DNA of 19,597 nucleotides, taken from assembly GCA_947178195.1 (NCBI GenBank), contig CAMWXM010000020.1, forward strand, positions 1 through 19,597, read 5' to 3'. This document shows, piece by piece, positions 8,091 to 16,411 of this stretch. Positions within the stretch are counted from its first letter, which is position 1; each line of letters begins with the position of its first letter. The position numbers and the translations under genes are program-made. The notes under the pieces are model-generated. The model was not told the origin of the DNA. It saw nothing but the letters and a program-made list of their open reading frames with translations, and searched no databases. The stretch comes from an uncultured Ruminococcus sp. (GTDB lineage Bacteria; Bacillota; Clostridia; Oscillospirales; Ruminococcaceae).

Positions 8091-8475
8091 CGCAAAGCTT
8101 GTAAAATTGGAATTTTCGGAAATGATTTTTTTAAATCTTGTCCGCTAACTGTCCGCTAAAGCTGCGAAAAGTTAGGTTAAAACAGCATAATATGTTTTTC
8201 GCAGCTTGCCGTTAAGTGGCTATATTACGGGGCTTTCAGCATATTTCAGACATATAGAAAAAATCAGCCGACATTTTCAATTTCTGTAGGGATGTCACTA
8301 TTTTCATTTCTACAAAGCTCGTAAAATTTGCGTTTACTAAGATGATTTTTGTAAAAACTATTTGTCCGTTAAATATACGAAAAGTTAGATTAAAATAGCA
8401 TAACTTATTATTTCACAACTTTCCGCAGAATGGCTATATTACAAGGCTTGCGGCGTTTTACAACATATTTCCAAG
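8091..8475. repeat. Diverged tandem duplication, two units of about 160 bases
   Basis: Unit A (about 8091-8245) and unit B (about 8311-8475) align over most of their length with an offset of 213-220 bases. Shared blocks include CAAAGCT.GTAAAATT (8093 and 8313), CGAAAAGTTAG.TTAAAA (8165 and 8378; 24 of 26 bases match over the full block) and TGGCTATATTAC (8217 and 8431). Unit A folds into a 10-bp stem (8161-8170 with 8196-8205); the matching part of unit B keeps a weaker stem. Neither unit codes for a recognisable protein. A variant, TGGCTGTATTAC, recurs at 17811. Confidence 0.6.
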
Positions 8476-8503
8476 ACACCATTTTAGAATTCCGTGCAGG
8501 AGT

Positions 8504-9041
8504 TTGAAAAAGATCTGCCAAAAGCTTAGTACTGATTTTTACGAGAACGGCAATGTAGTTCCTAATCCGTCAATTGAGCTTGTGCAGCAGCTGTCTGCGC
8601 TTGGTAAAGAGAAAAATGTTGATTTTGTGCTTGCAGTTGGAGGCGGCAGCGCTATTGATACAGCCAAACGGCGAATGGAAACTGGAGTTTGAGGACGACC
8701 GCATTATTCCCAAATTTGCAATAATGAATCCGAAGTATACATTAAAGCTGCCTGCTTTCCAGACAGCCTACGGTGTGGCGGATATCCTTTCTCATTTGCT
8801 TGAACGGAATTTCTCCGATACAGAACATAAGGATGTGACCGACTATCTGATAGAAGGAGCAGTAAAAGCGCTGCTTATAAACAGAGAACGGCTGATGACA
8901 AATTGAAATGATCTTGATGCACGGGCGGAAATTCAGTGGCTTGCCTCCTTTGCTCATAATAATCTGCTTGATACAGGCAAGGTAGCTGACTGGGGATCGC
9001 ATCGAACCGAACATGAATTGAGCACCCAATACGGTATTGCC
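8504..9041 (+). pseudogene. Broken iron-containing alcohol (butanol) dehydrogenase
   Basis: Fragments of an NAD(P)H-dependent, iron-containing alcohol dehydrogenase, the butanol dehydrogenase type. Piece 1 (frame of 8504) has VVPNPSIELV and the cofactor-binding VDFVLAVGGGSAIDTAK. Near 8670 there is a frame change, and the segment that should carry the catalytic-domain entry (TGSEM-like) is absent. Piece 2 has EDDRIIPKFAIMNPK, a YGVADILSHLLERNF metal-ligand region and, after an in-frame TGA at 8904-8906, DWGSHRTEHELSTQYGIA. Homology stops there, so the last metal histidine and the C-terminal third are lost. An intact gene of this family is about 390 codons. Clearly non-functional. Confidence 0.8.
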
Positions 9042-9090
9042 TGTTTATACAAGAGATTGAAAGCCATAAACGCCGATAATACGCTGTTAT

Positions 9091-9117
9091 ACAACCCGCA
9101 GTACTGCTGCGGGTTGT
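9091..9117. terminator. Strong hairpin after the dehydrogenase remnant
   Basis: ACAACCCGCAG (9091-9101) pairs perfectly with CTGCGGGTTGT (9107-9117) over a 5-nt loop. No clear U-run follows on either strand. It separates the decayed region from the toxin promoter and could stop read-through. Confidence 0.5.
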
Positions 9118-9329
9118 TACAATAATACGAAAAATTATTAAAGATACATTCTTGTATTTTCAAGAGGAAACAATAGTAAAAAGTGAAATCAATTTGATTT
9201 GATCAGTCAATAACTATATCTTTCGCAAAATGTGTACAACATTCTTTTAGTATATAATTCACTGCAAGTCTTTAATTTTTCAAAAATATGCGTTTAATTC
9301 TATTTTTTATACCGTTTATCGGATTTCTG
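9118..9329. other. AT-rich upstream region of the toxin gene
   Basis: No gene is seen. The stretch is AT-rich and leads into the promoter at 9330. A TATAAT-like string near 9253 (TATATAATTC) could be a secondary -10, but no convincing -35 partner was found. Confidence 0.3.
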
Positions 9330-9358
9330 TTGCTATTTGTCGAAATAAGAAGTATAAT
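9330..9358 (+). promoter_or_regulatory. Promoter of the toxin operon with Spo0A-box-like site
   Basis: TTGCTA (9330-9335), a 17-base spacer and a perfect TATAAT (9353-9358). The spacer holds TGTCGAA (9338-9344), the 0A-box consensus, at the same distance from the -10 as in the dGTPase promoter (13-19). In both, the shared string is TTTGTCGAAA. The leader to the start at 9459 is about 95 nt. Control by Spo0A is inferred from the motif. Confidence 0.65.
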
Positions 9359-9458
9359 AGTACAGATTAAGTGTGGGTAATTTTATATTAATGATTAAGT
9401 AAATGTTAAAAAAAATTATCCATAGGCAATTTACTTATAAAAAATGGAGGTCAAACGA

Positions 9459-12400
9459 ATGAAACAATCTTTTTACAGACGATTTAAGCAATCTGTCTCA
9501 GCGGTTTTGGCGGCAGCAATGTCCCTTTCCGTATTCCCATCGGTTCCCGCAGCTGCCGAAAATGGCAGTGCTTCGGTTATTGACAAGACAACGTATACCT
9601 ACGATGATTATTATGTAGAGTATTATGTAACAGACGCATGGTCCGGTTCACAGAACGTTGAGCTTACCGTTTACAACACAGGAGAAGATTCTATCCTCAA
9701 CTGGGCTTTAAAATACGACGCACAAGGCGCAGTCAGCAATCTGTGGAATGCAGGCATTTATGAGCAAAATGATTCCGAGTACGTTATAAGAAACGTTGAC
9801 TGGAATTTTGAAATTGCTCCGAATCAGTGCGTAATGTATGGCTATAGGCTTACAGGCGATGATCTTTCTTTACCGGAGAGTTTTGAACTCTATTCCAAAA
9901 GAGTTGACGTGACCGAGAATTATGATGTTACATACAATATAACCAATGAATGGGATACCGGTGTTCAAGGCGAGATCGTTATTACAAATTATGCAGCTGC
10001 ACCACTTGAGGCATGGACTTTGAGCTTTGACAGCAATTTTGCTGTTATTGATCTTTGGAACGGTCGTGTGCTGGAAAACAACGGCACGTCATATACTATT
10101 GCAGCCGAGGTCTGGACAAATCCTGTTCAACCCAATTCTTCTATGACAATCGGCTTTACCGGAACAAAAGAGGCGAGTGTTGAGGCTGTTCTCAGCAATT
10201 TCAGACTTACTCAGGTCGTTATCGGCGAGAGCAATGGAACAGCTACGCCTGTAGATCCGCCTATTGAAGATGAAAAAATTGAAATTACCGCTAATGCGGC
10301 ATATGATGAAGAGAATGGCAATGTAACTATATCGTGGGATTCTAATAAGCAGGAAGGTATGTTTGACATTCTTATGTCTTCCGACGGCGAGAATTTTGCT
10401 TCTGTCGGTACTGTTACAGGTGTGTCCGAATATGTTTATACTCCCGACAATGACTTTGAAACACTGTATTTCAAGGTTGTTCAGACTGTGGACGAGCAGT
10501 CTGCCGAGAGTAATGTTGTATCTGTTACAAACACCAAATCTTCCGAGGATATTACCATATCTGCAAATGGTGTTTATGACGAAGAAAGCGGCGATATAAC
10601 TATATCTTGGGAAACCAATACCGACAATGGCTCTTTTGAGATATTTATGTCTGAGGACGGAGAGGAATTTATTTCAATCGGCACTGTCAAGGGCGTGTCC
10701 GAGTATGTCTACACTCCTGCAACAGATTTTGAGGAAATTTATTTCAAGGTCGTTCAGACAGCAGGCAATAAATCTGCAGAGAGCAATGTTGTAACAGTTA
10801 ATAATTCTATCGTTCTTGCTGTTATTACATCTGCAAATTATGATGAGGAAAGTGGCAATATAAAGGTTTCTTGGATAACCAGTTTTAATAAGGGCACATA
10901 TGAGATTTTAGTGTCCGAGGATAATGATAATTTTACTTCCATAGGCACAGTAGAAAATGCAAAAGAATTTATCTATACTCCTGACGGAGAGTTTGACGTT
11001 TTATATTTCAGAGTTAAGCAGACTGTTGGCAAGCTGACAGCTGAGAGTAAGTCTACATCTGTATATTATCCTATTGATTGGGAAGATGACACCGATACCG
11101 ATAATGACGGTCTTATTGATATTATCGAAAAATATTATTTTGGAACCGACCCAACAAACTCCGACACAGACGGCGATGGTCTGCCTGACGGTTATGAGGT
11201 TTATACTCTTGAAACTGATCCTGTAAAGGCAGATTCCGATGATAACGGTATAAATGACGGTGATGAGGATTTTGACAATGACGGCTTGTCCAATTTCCGT
11301 GAATACGAGCTGGGTACTGAACCTAATAATGCCGACAGCGATAATGACGGACTGACAGACAGTGACGAAGTAAATATATACAATACCGATCCTCTGAAAT
11401 TTGATACTGATGGCGATAGGGTTTCTGACAGCGACGAAATCGCTCTCGGTCTTAACCCTACAAATGCGTCTACAGACGGAACGTCTGATACCGAGCGTAC
11501 TTTCGTGCAGCATATTGGTGTGGATTCAAAGATATTGCAGGATGTTAATTCATCTGAAAACGTCTTTAAAGTTTCCGTCGACATTACTGCAGCGGGCGTT
11601 GCTGAAAATAATTTGTATTCGAAAAAGAGCAGTTATGTAAATGCAATGAATAGCAGTGCTGTTATAGGAATTGCTCCTGAATTTACATATGCTTACGGAT
11701 TAAAAGTTGAAGATGTTGTAATTAACTTTGACCTTGACAGCAGCGTTGTTGCGAATACAAACGGAAAATATGTATCTATATCCGATGAATTTGTAGGCAT
11801 AAAACGTTTAAATATCTTCAAATATTTTGAGGATACCAATATGCTTCTGCCTATTGAAACATTCCATGATACGGAAAATAACAGGGTATATACTCATGTT
11901 GATGAGCTTGGTACTTACTGTTTAATGGATATGGAGATTTGGCTGGATAGTCTTGGCATGGATTTGAATGACGAGACATTTGAGAATAACAACGCAAGGC
12001 GCAGCAGAGCAGTATCTGTAACAGATGAATATGCAATCAGCACACTTTCCGACAGTTCGGCTTTGTCAGCAAATGAATCAATTGACATAGTATTTCTTTT
12101 ATATGTTCGTCCGTCATATACATCATTTGTCAAGGAAGAATTATTAAACGCTGTAAACGAAATATATAATAAGGCTTCCGATGTCAGAATATATTTTCTG
12201 GTTAATGACGGACGCACGGTTGAGCCGTATCGTGTAGGAACTCGCACATATGCTGAATCGAGAGATGAAGCTGTTTCAATTGTAAACAGGTTCAATTTTA
12301 CAAATGATACGAGCGGCGCACTGTATCGCGGATTGACAGAAGCCAACAATATAGCTCTGCGAGACGAATCCCAGAAACATCTGTTTTTGATAGATGCCGT

Positions 12401-14312
12401 TTTATATCCTCCTACGGGAACATCATATGAATGTTTAGATGAATTAAAGGCAAAGGGTGTAACATTCGGGGTAATTTGTGACATAGTTAATGACAACAAA
12501 TCACAGTATACTGTTCTTTCATCGGGAAATATAAAAAGCAACGTTATTGTGTTTTCCGATTTTATAATCAACCAAATACAATTCCCGGAGAAAGCAGAAA
12601 GAAAGCTGATCATAACTTCGTCCGGTTTAACGCCTTTACCCGAAAATTTCAACAATATATCCTCAACAATGAGCACCGATTATGATAAAGACGGAATAAA
12701 AGATATTGATGAAATTGATATAAAATATGTTACAATTGAGAGCGACGGAAGTATTTCATATCCCAATTTCCCTGAAATGCAAAAAAAATACGAAGGTATC
12801 TTTTATGTTGAACAGGGATTGAAGCGTGTTGAAAGCGACTTGGATCAAACATTGCATAACTTTATGCGTGATGTATATGTTATGCCGATCAAGTCCGATC
12901 CTACCGATCCTGACGGTGACGGCGATAAAGTCGTTGACGGCGTAGACCTTCGTCCTCTTGCATATATTCCAAATTTTGTTAATTTAGACCTTGACAAAGA
13001 TACAATTTCGTGGTATTATGATATAAGAATGGATATCATTCCGCATGAAGATGAGCATGGTAATGTAATTGGTGCCAACAACAGGGAAAACACTGTTACA
13101 AAATATTACTATGACGAATATATAGCTCCTAGGTATGGAAATAGGACATATTTTGAATGGGCGCAGGAAACATACGGAATAAGCGATAAGGAGATATATC
13201 TCCAAAAATCTTATGATCAGATCGTCCTTGGAAATGCTTATGAGGGCGACATAACCATTCTGGGTACAGCAGGTTCTATTATAGTTGGCTTTTCACCTTT
13301 TGGCGTAGTATGCGACATTCGAGATCTTGTAATTGATCTTGAGCAATTCGATCCGGATAAAGGATTTGCACAGGGAACTGAATGGTATCTTAATGCAATT
13401 CCGGATGTTCTTGGTATATTGCCCTTGTCAGGTGTTATCAACAAGGTTGCAGGTAAAGCTCTCGATTCTTTATCAAAAGCAGATGCTTCTAAAATTGTAA
13501 ATTATGCAATTAGTGAGGCTGTAGATGAATCAGGACATTTAGTAAAAAATACGGACGAAATTGTTGAGGCTATTACAGATGAGGCCGAAGAGATACTCAA
13601 GCACACAGACTATAAGAAGACAGATGATATTTTTGAAGCAGTCGGGCAAACATCATCGGAACAGTCAGCAAATGCGGCAAAAAATGCACTCAGAAAAGAA
13701 AGTGAAGCTATTGAAGAAGCAAGGATGTGGCGTCGAACTTCTTATGAGGTTCTTGATTCTACAGATGAGGTTCTGGATGCTGCAACAGATGACATTTACA
13801 GACTCGGTAAAAATGGCAGATTGGAATTAAAACCTAATATAACATACAAAACGGCATCCGGTCAAATTTACAAGACCGGTTCAAAAGGTGAGATCATATC
13901 TGTTTCAGGTTCAATTTCTAAGGCAAAAGGAACAAGAAATCCTTACGCGCAAAAAGTTGCCGGACGAGAAGCCCGTTTAAAGAGTGATGACGGCGGACAT
14001 TTAATTGCAACTATTTTTGGCGGTGATGGCGGCCTTGCTAATTTAGTTCCGATGGACGGACATTTAAATAAAAGTCCATGGAAAATAATGGAAAATAAAC
14101 TGGCAAAGATATTAGACATGGAACATGTCACTGATCTGCAAATAAGTATTGATATTGATTATGCTGATACATTAAGACCAACAAAATTTAATGTAACAGT
14201 CACTGCATTTTTCGATAATGGACCGAGTGAAACGGGTGTTGCTTCTTTTTTGAATACAGCCGAAGAGACCTTTAAAAATTTTGATGGATTTGAAATTTTG
14301 GAGGATATATAA
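9459..14312 (+). CDS. Secreted polymorphic toxin: CBM2 pair, Fn3, TSP3, degenerate vWA, C-terminal nuclease
   Basis: A 1617-aa secreted protein expected to cleave DNA or RNA in target cells. GGAGG (9446-9450) fixes the ATG at 9459 rather than 9444. Order: signal peptide 1-33 (ends PAAA); two CBM2-like domains (about 40-151, 152-259; WN and ITN...W signatures); three Fn3-like repeats (about 272-535); TSP3 calcium repeats (about 541-674); a beta domain; a vWA-like fold (about 873-1044) without the DxSxS metal site (LLYVRPS instead); two further acidic calcium-type loops (about 1070, 1147); a hydrophobic, Gly-rich pre-toxin-like segment (about 1264-1337); a helical linker; then a DNA/RNA non-specific endonuclease domain of the EndoNS_2 type (about 1462-1610) with SDDGGHLIA (His1514 the likely catalytic base) and NLVPMDGHLN (Asn1528, Asn1537). 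The immunity gene abuts. Export by Sec follows from the signal peptide; cell entry is unknown. Confidence 0.85.
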   Translation: MKQSFYRRFKQSVSAVLAAAMSLSVFPSVPAAAENGSASVIDKTTYTYDDYYVEYYVTDAWSGSQNVELTVYNTGEDSILNWALKYDAQGAVSNLWNAGIYEQNDSEYVIRNVDWNFEIAPNQCVMYGYRLTGDDLSLPESFELYSKRVDVTENYDVTYNITNEWDTGVQGEIVITNYAAAPLEAWTLSFDSNFAVIDLWNGRVLENNGTSYTIAAEVWTNPVQPNSSMTIGFTGTKEASVEAVLSNFRLTQVVIGESNGTATPVDPPIEDEKIEITANAAYDEENGNVTISWDSNKQEGMFDILMSSDGENFASVGTVTGVSEYVYTPDNDFETLYFKVVQTVDEQSAESNVVSVTNTKSSEDITISANGVYDEESGDITISWETNTDNGSFEIFMSEDGEEFISIGTVKGVSEYVYTPATDFEEIYFKVVQTAGNKSAESNVVTVNNSIVLAVITSANYDEESGNIKVSWITSFNKGTYEILVSEDNDNFTSIGTVENAKEFIYTPDGEFDVLYFRVKQTVGKLTAESKSTSVYYPIDWEDDTDTDNDGLIDIIEKYYFGTDPTNSDTDGDGLPDGYEVYTLETDPVKADSDDNGINDGDEDFDNDGLSNFREYELGTEPNNADSDNDGLTDSDEVNIYNTDPLKFDTDGDRVSDSDEIALGLNPTNASTDGTSDTERTFVQHIGVDSKILQDVNSSENVFKVSVDITAAGVAENNLYSKKSSYVNAMNSSAVIGIAPEFTYAYGLKVEDVVINFDLDSSVVANTNGKYVSISDEFVGIKRLNIFKYFEDTNMLLPIETFHDTENNRVYTHVDELGTYCLMDMEIWLDSLGMDLNDETFENNNARRSRAVSVTDEYAISTLSDSSALSANESIDIVFLLYVRPSYTSFVKEELLNAVNEIYNKASDVRIYFLVNDGRTVEPYRVGTRTYAESRDEAVSIVNRFNFTNDTSGALYRGLTEANNIALRDESQKHLFLIDAVLYPPTGTSYECLDELKAKGVTFGVICDIVNDNKSQYTVLSSGNIKSNVIVFSDFIINQIQFPEKAERKLIITSSGLTPLPENFNNISSTMSTDYDKDGIKDIDEIDIKYVTIESDGSISYPNFPEMQKKYEGIFYVEQGLKRVESDLDQTLHNFMRDVYVMPIKSDPTDPDGDGDKVVDGVDLRPLAYIPNFVNLDLDKDTISWYYDIRMDIIPHEDEHGNVIGANNRENTVTKYYYDEYIAPRYGNRTYFEWAQETYGISDKEIYLQKSYDQIVLGNAYEGDITILGTAGSIIVGFSPFGVVCDIRDLVIDLEQFDPDKGFAQGTEWYLNAIPDVLGILPLSGVINKVAGKALDSLSKADASKIVNYAISEAVDESGHLVKNTDEIVEAITDEAEEILKHTDYKKTDDIFEAVGQTSSEQSANAAKNALRKESEAIEEARMWRRTSYEVLDSTDEVLDAATDDIYRLGKNGRLELKPNITYKTASGQIYKTGSKGEIISVSGSISKAKGTRNPYAQKVAGREARLKSDDGGHLIATIFGGDGGLANLVPMDGHLNKSPWKIMENKLAKILDMEHVTDLQISIDIDYADTLRPTKFNVTVTAFFDNGPSETGVASFLNTAEETFKNFDGFEILEDI
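10276..11060 (+). repeat. Three in-frame Fn3-like repeats in the toxin gene
   Basis: Units of about 270 bases begin near 10276, 10546 and 10815. Each encodes an opening with YDEE.G...ISW, then SEDGE.F.SIGTV, then EYVYTP..DFE.LYFKV.QT...SAESN. Units 1 and 2 are closest; unit 3 is more diverged. They probably act as spacers that hold the CBM2 pair away from the rest, and could vary in copy number by recombination. Confidence 0.75.
11083..11480 (+). repeat. Thrombospondin type 3-like calcium repeat array in the toxin
   Basis: Repeated Asp/Asn-rich loops such as DTDNDGLID, DTDGDGLPDGYE, DFDNDGLSNFRE and DSDNDGLTDSDE, separated by short TDP/TEP linkers. This is the same type of array as 3686-4056 in the first surface protein. 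Such loops bind calcium and stiffen extracellular stalks. Confidence 0.75.
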
Positions 14313-14771
14313 ATGACAGAGAAAATTGATAATCTTCAGTTAAAAATTGCAATTGAATTTGACGAATTGATACCTGTTGAATACAAAGAGGCACATTTAC
14401 TTTTTGTAGGCGGGGCAAAAGTAACGTCTACGATGTATTTCTGCTTTATCGACGCTGCCACAGGAAAAGTGTTTCCTGGCGACCTTCTTCCCAGGAGAAA
14501 GGAACTTAATGTTGATATTGACGAATACGAATACCGTAAGCGTTTTTTTCGGTTAATGGGGGATATAGCTGATTTACAGGGTGAGTATGCAGCTACCTAT
14601 GACAAAGAGTGGTACATCATGACGTGTAAGCTCGACCAAAATGGAAATTTTGATATTTCATTTTCTTATGAACAACCGACAGGGAGTTTTAAGAAAATGA
14701 AAGAAAAATGGTGTATGGATAACTTAGGTATTACGCCTCCAATAGTTACCGTCGACATGTTAAAAAAATAA
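14313..14771 (+). CDS. YezG-like (DUF600) immunity protein for the nuclease toxin
   Basis: A 152-aa cytoplasmic protein expected to bind and neutralise the C-terminal nuclease of the preceding gene. Its ATG directly follows the toxin stop, and its ribosome binding site GGAGG (14300-14304) lies inside the last toxin codons, so the two are translationally linked. Family signs are IAIEFDELIP near the N-terminus, an STMYFCFI strand, an RFFRLMGDIADLQGEY helix, EWYIMTCKLDQNGNFDISF in the middle and the terminal KEKWCMDNLGITPP, matching the YezG plan ending in W...LGI.P. In Bacillus subtilis, YezG protects against YeeF, an LXG toxin with a nuclease C-terminus, which supports the pairing. No signal peptide or membrane segment. 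Confidence 0.8.
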   Translation: MTEKIDNLQLKIAIEFDELIPVEYKEAHLLFVGGAKVTSTMYFCFIDAATGKVFPGDLLPRRKELNVDIDEYEYRKRFFRLMGDIADLQGEYAATYDKEWYIMTCKLDQNGNFDISFSYEQPTGSFKKMKEKWCMDNLGITPPIVTVDMLKK

Positions 14772-14794
14772 ATTTATTTCACCAGTCGGAAACT

Positions 14795-14844
14795 ATGTGC
14801 TGCTGTGCCTCAAAAGGGTGGAGCAGCACATTTTATGTGTTTGT
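14795..14844 (+). terminator. Terminator of the toxin-immunity operon
   Basis: ATGTGCTGCT (14795-14804) pairs perfectly with AGCAGCACAT (14822-14831), and the inner CCT/AGG can add pairs. A T-rich tail (TTTATGTGTTTGT) follows. It lies 23 bases after the immunity stop codon and closes a two-gene transcription unit. Confidence 0.65.
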
Positions 14845-14907
14845 AAAATCTTAACCAAGTCTTTAAAAGCAAAATCACAACCAAGCACAAACCCGATAGC
14901 GTGAACC

Positions 14908-15047
14908 TTACTTAATCAATCTATCCGCAAGCTGCCGCAGGTTATCCTCCCCCATTCTCAAAAACTCGGAATATTCATAAATACTTTGTTTAGGGCTGTC
15001 CTCGGATAGTCCATTTTTCATTTTAAGTGCTTCGGTGCGGATTTTTT
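14908..15047 (-). pseudogene. C-terminal remnant of an unknown minus-strand gene cut by the IS110 element
   Basis: On the minus strand a frame ending in TAA at 14910-14908 reads plausibly as a natural C-terminus, including IYEYSEFLRMGEDNLRQLADRLIK in two adjacent stretches. It is charged and helical. Its upstream part runs into the IS110 transposase coding sequence on the other strand at about 15047, consistent with truncation by insertion. No ribosome binding site precedes the internal ATG. Family unknown. Confidence 0.3.
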
Positions 15048-16138
15048 TTAATATCGTAGAGCGACTGAAACTCTTGATCGGCGAAACCAAGGTGGTTATG
15101 GAGTACACAGGTACATACTTTGAACCAATAGCCCGCACACTCCGCAACGCAGGTATATTTGTTTCCGTAGTCAATGCAATTCTGGTACACGACTATGACG
15201 GAAACTCGATCAGAAAGGTCAAGACCGATAAGAAGGACGCTCTCAGGCTTGCTTCCTACGCCCTCGATAAATGGGTCGACCTGCCTGAATACACCCCCGA
15301 AGAAGATATTCGCAAAACTCTTAAAATCCTTAATCGGCAGTATATTCAGTATACTAAAATGCTGACCATGCAGAAAAACAATTTGATCTCTCTGCTTGAT
15401 TTTGTTTTTCCTAATGCCAATTCATTGTTTACATCACCTCAAAGAAAATCTGACGGACACGAAAAATGGGTTGATTTCGTATCAAAATTTTATCATGTTG
15501 ACTGCGTTTCAAAGCTTTAATTATCAGCATTTAAACTCAAATATCAAAGCTGGTGCAAAAAGAACAATTACTACTACAAAGAATCTCAAGCTGAGAAAAT
15601 CCATACATATGAAAGAGAACAAGTCAGTACACTGCCTATGACCGACAGCGTTAAGCTTTTAATTGAACAATCAGTGGGTCAGCTTAATTCTATACTTGAA
15701 ACTCTTGCTGCCATTGGAAACGAAATGGACAAGCTATCATAGCAGTTTCCGGAATACGATACCGTTATGGATTTTTACGGTGTTGGTACTGTTCTCGGTT
15801 CTCAGTTTATGGCTGAGATAGGCGATACAAGACGTTTTCATAACAGTAAAGCTATCACTGCGTTTGCAGGGCTTGATGCTCATCCATATTAATCTGGAAA
15901 ACTTGATGTTAAGTCAAGAAGTATTTCCAAACGAGGTTCTCCGTCATTACGCAAGACTTTGTTTCAGGTCGTTGACGTTATTATCAAAAATCAGCCGGAA
16001 AACAACACTGTTTATCAATTCCTTAACAAAAAACGCTCTGAGGTCAAACCGTACAAGGTTTACATGATGGCTGCTGCTAACAAGTTCCTGCGTATTTACT
16101 ACGCCCGTGTTAATGAGGCTTTAAATGCAACATCTTAA
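15035..16138 (+). pseudogene. IS110-family transposase pseudogene
   Basis: A DEDD-type IS110 transposase, lacking its N-terminus and carrying three nonsense codons in a single unshifted frame: TAA 15518-15520, TAG 15740-15742 and TAA 15890-15892; the natural end is TAA 16136-16138. Recognisable parts are VVMEYTGTYFEPIARTL and VKTDKKDALRLA (DEDD domain), then VMDFYGVGTVLGSQFMAEIG, ITAFAGLDAHPY and SRSISKRGSPSLRKTLF (the Transposase_20 part). At least the TAG and the last TAA sit where relatives often have Gln or another one-step codon. The first about 60 residues, including the first catalytic Asp, are absent. IS110 elements lack terminal inverted repeats, so exact ends are not seen. Confidence 0.88.
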
Positions 16139-16187
16139 TCACTACTGCTAAACCTACAATGCGATAAACCTCGGGAGTTTGAGTAGA

Positions 16188-16236
16188 CTTCCCCACGGTG
16201 TGGGGGAGATGTCGCTGTAAGCGACAGAGAGGGAAG
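16188..16236. repeat. Small palindromic intergenic repeat (MITE-like)
   Basis: CTTCCC at the left end and GGGAAG at the right end enclose two perfect hairpins: CCCCAC/GTGGGG (16191-16205) and TGTCGCT/AGCGACA (16210-16226). Compact repeats of this shape are widespread between genes in gut Firmicutes. It lies about 50 bases past the transposase remnant. Confidence 0.5.
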
Positions 16237-16411
16237 ACAGGAGCCCTTATCAGCCGTTAGGCTGCTTTAAAACAGTTTTGATTTATTTTTACTTTTATCA
16301 GCAGATTGCTTTATGCAGTTTTTTCGGCGTGTCTATTTTTATACTTGTTAATTATTTGCAGGTATCTATTATATAAACTGAAAATATGATTTGTTTGAGT
16401 AGATAAGCCTA

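Noticed and set aside
11001..12676. Long minus-strand open frames inside the toxin gene (11001-11513 and 11915-12676)
   Set aside because: They are antisense to the well-supported toxin frame, have low-complexity composition that mirrors the Asp-rich repeats, and lack ribosome binding sites.
15035..15520. Reading 15035-15520 as a complete 161-aa protein
   Set aside because: It is only the first open part of a transposase whose homology continues in the same frame to 16138.
15518..15892. Stop-codon recoding in the transposase
   Set aside because: The interrupting codons are both TAA and TAG, and other genes in the window end normally with TAA. Decay is simpler.
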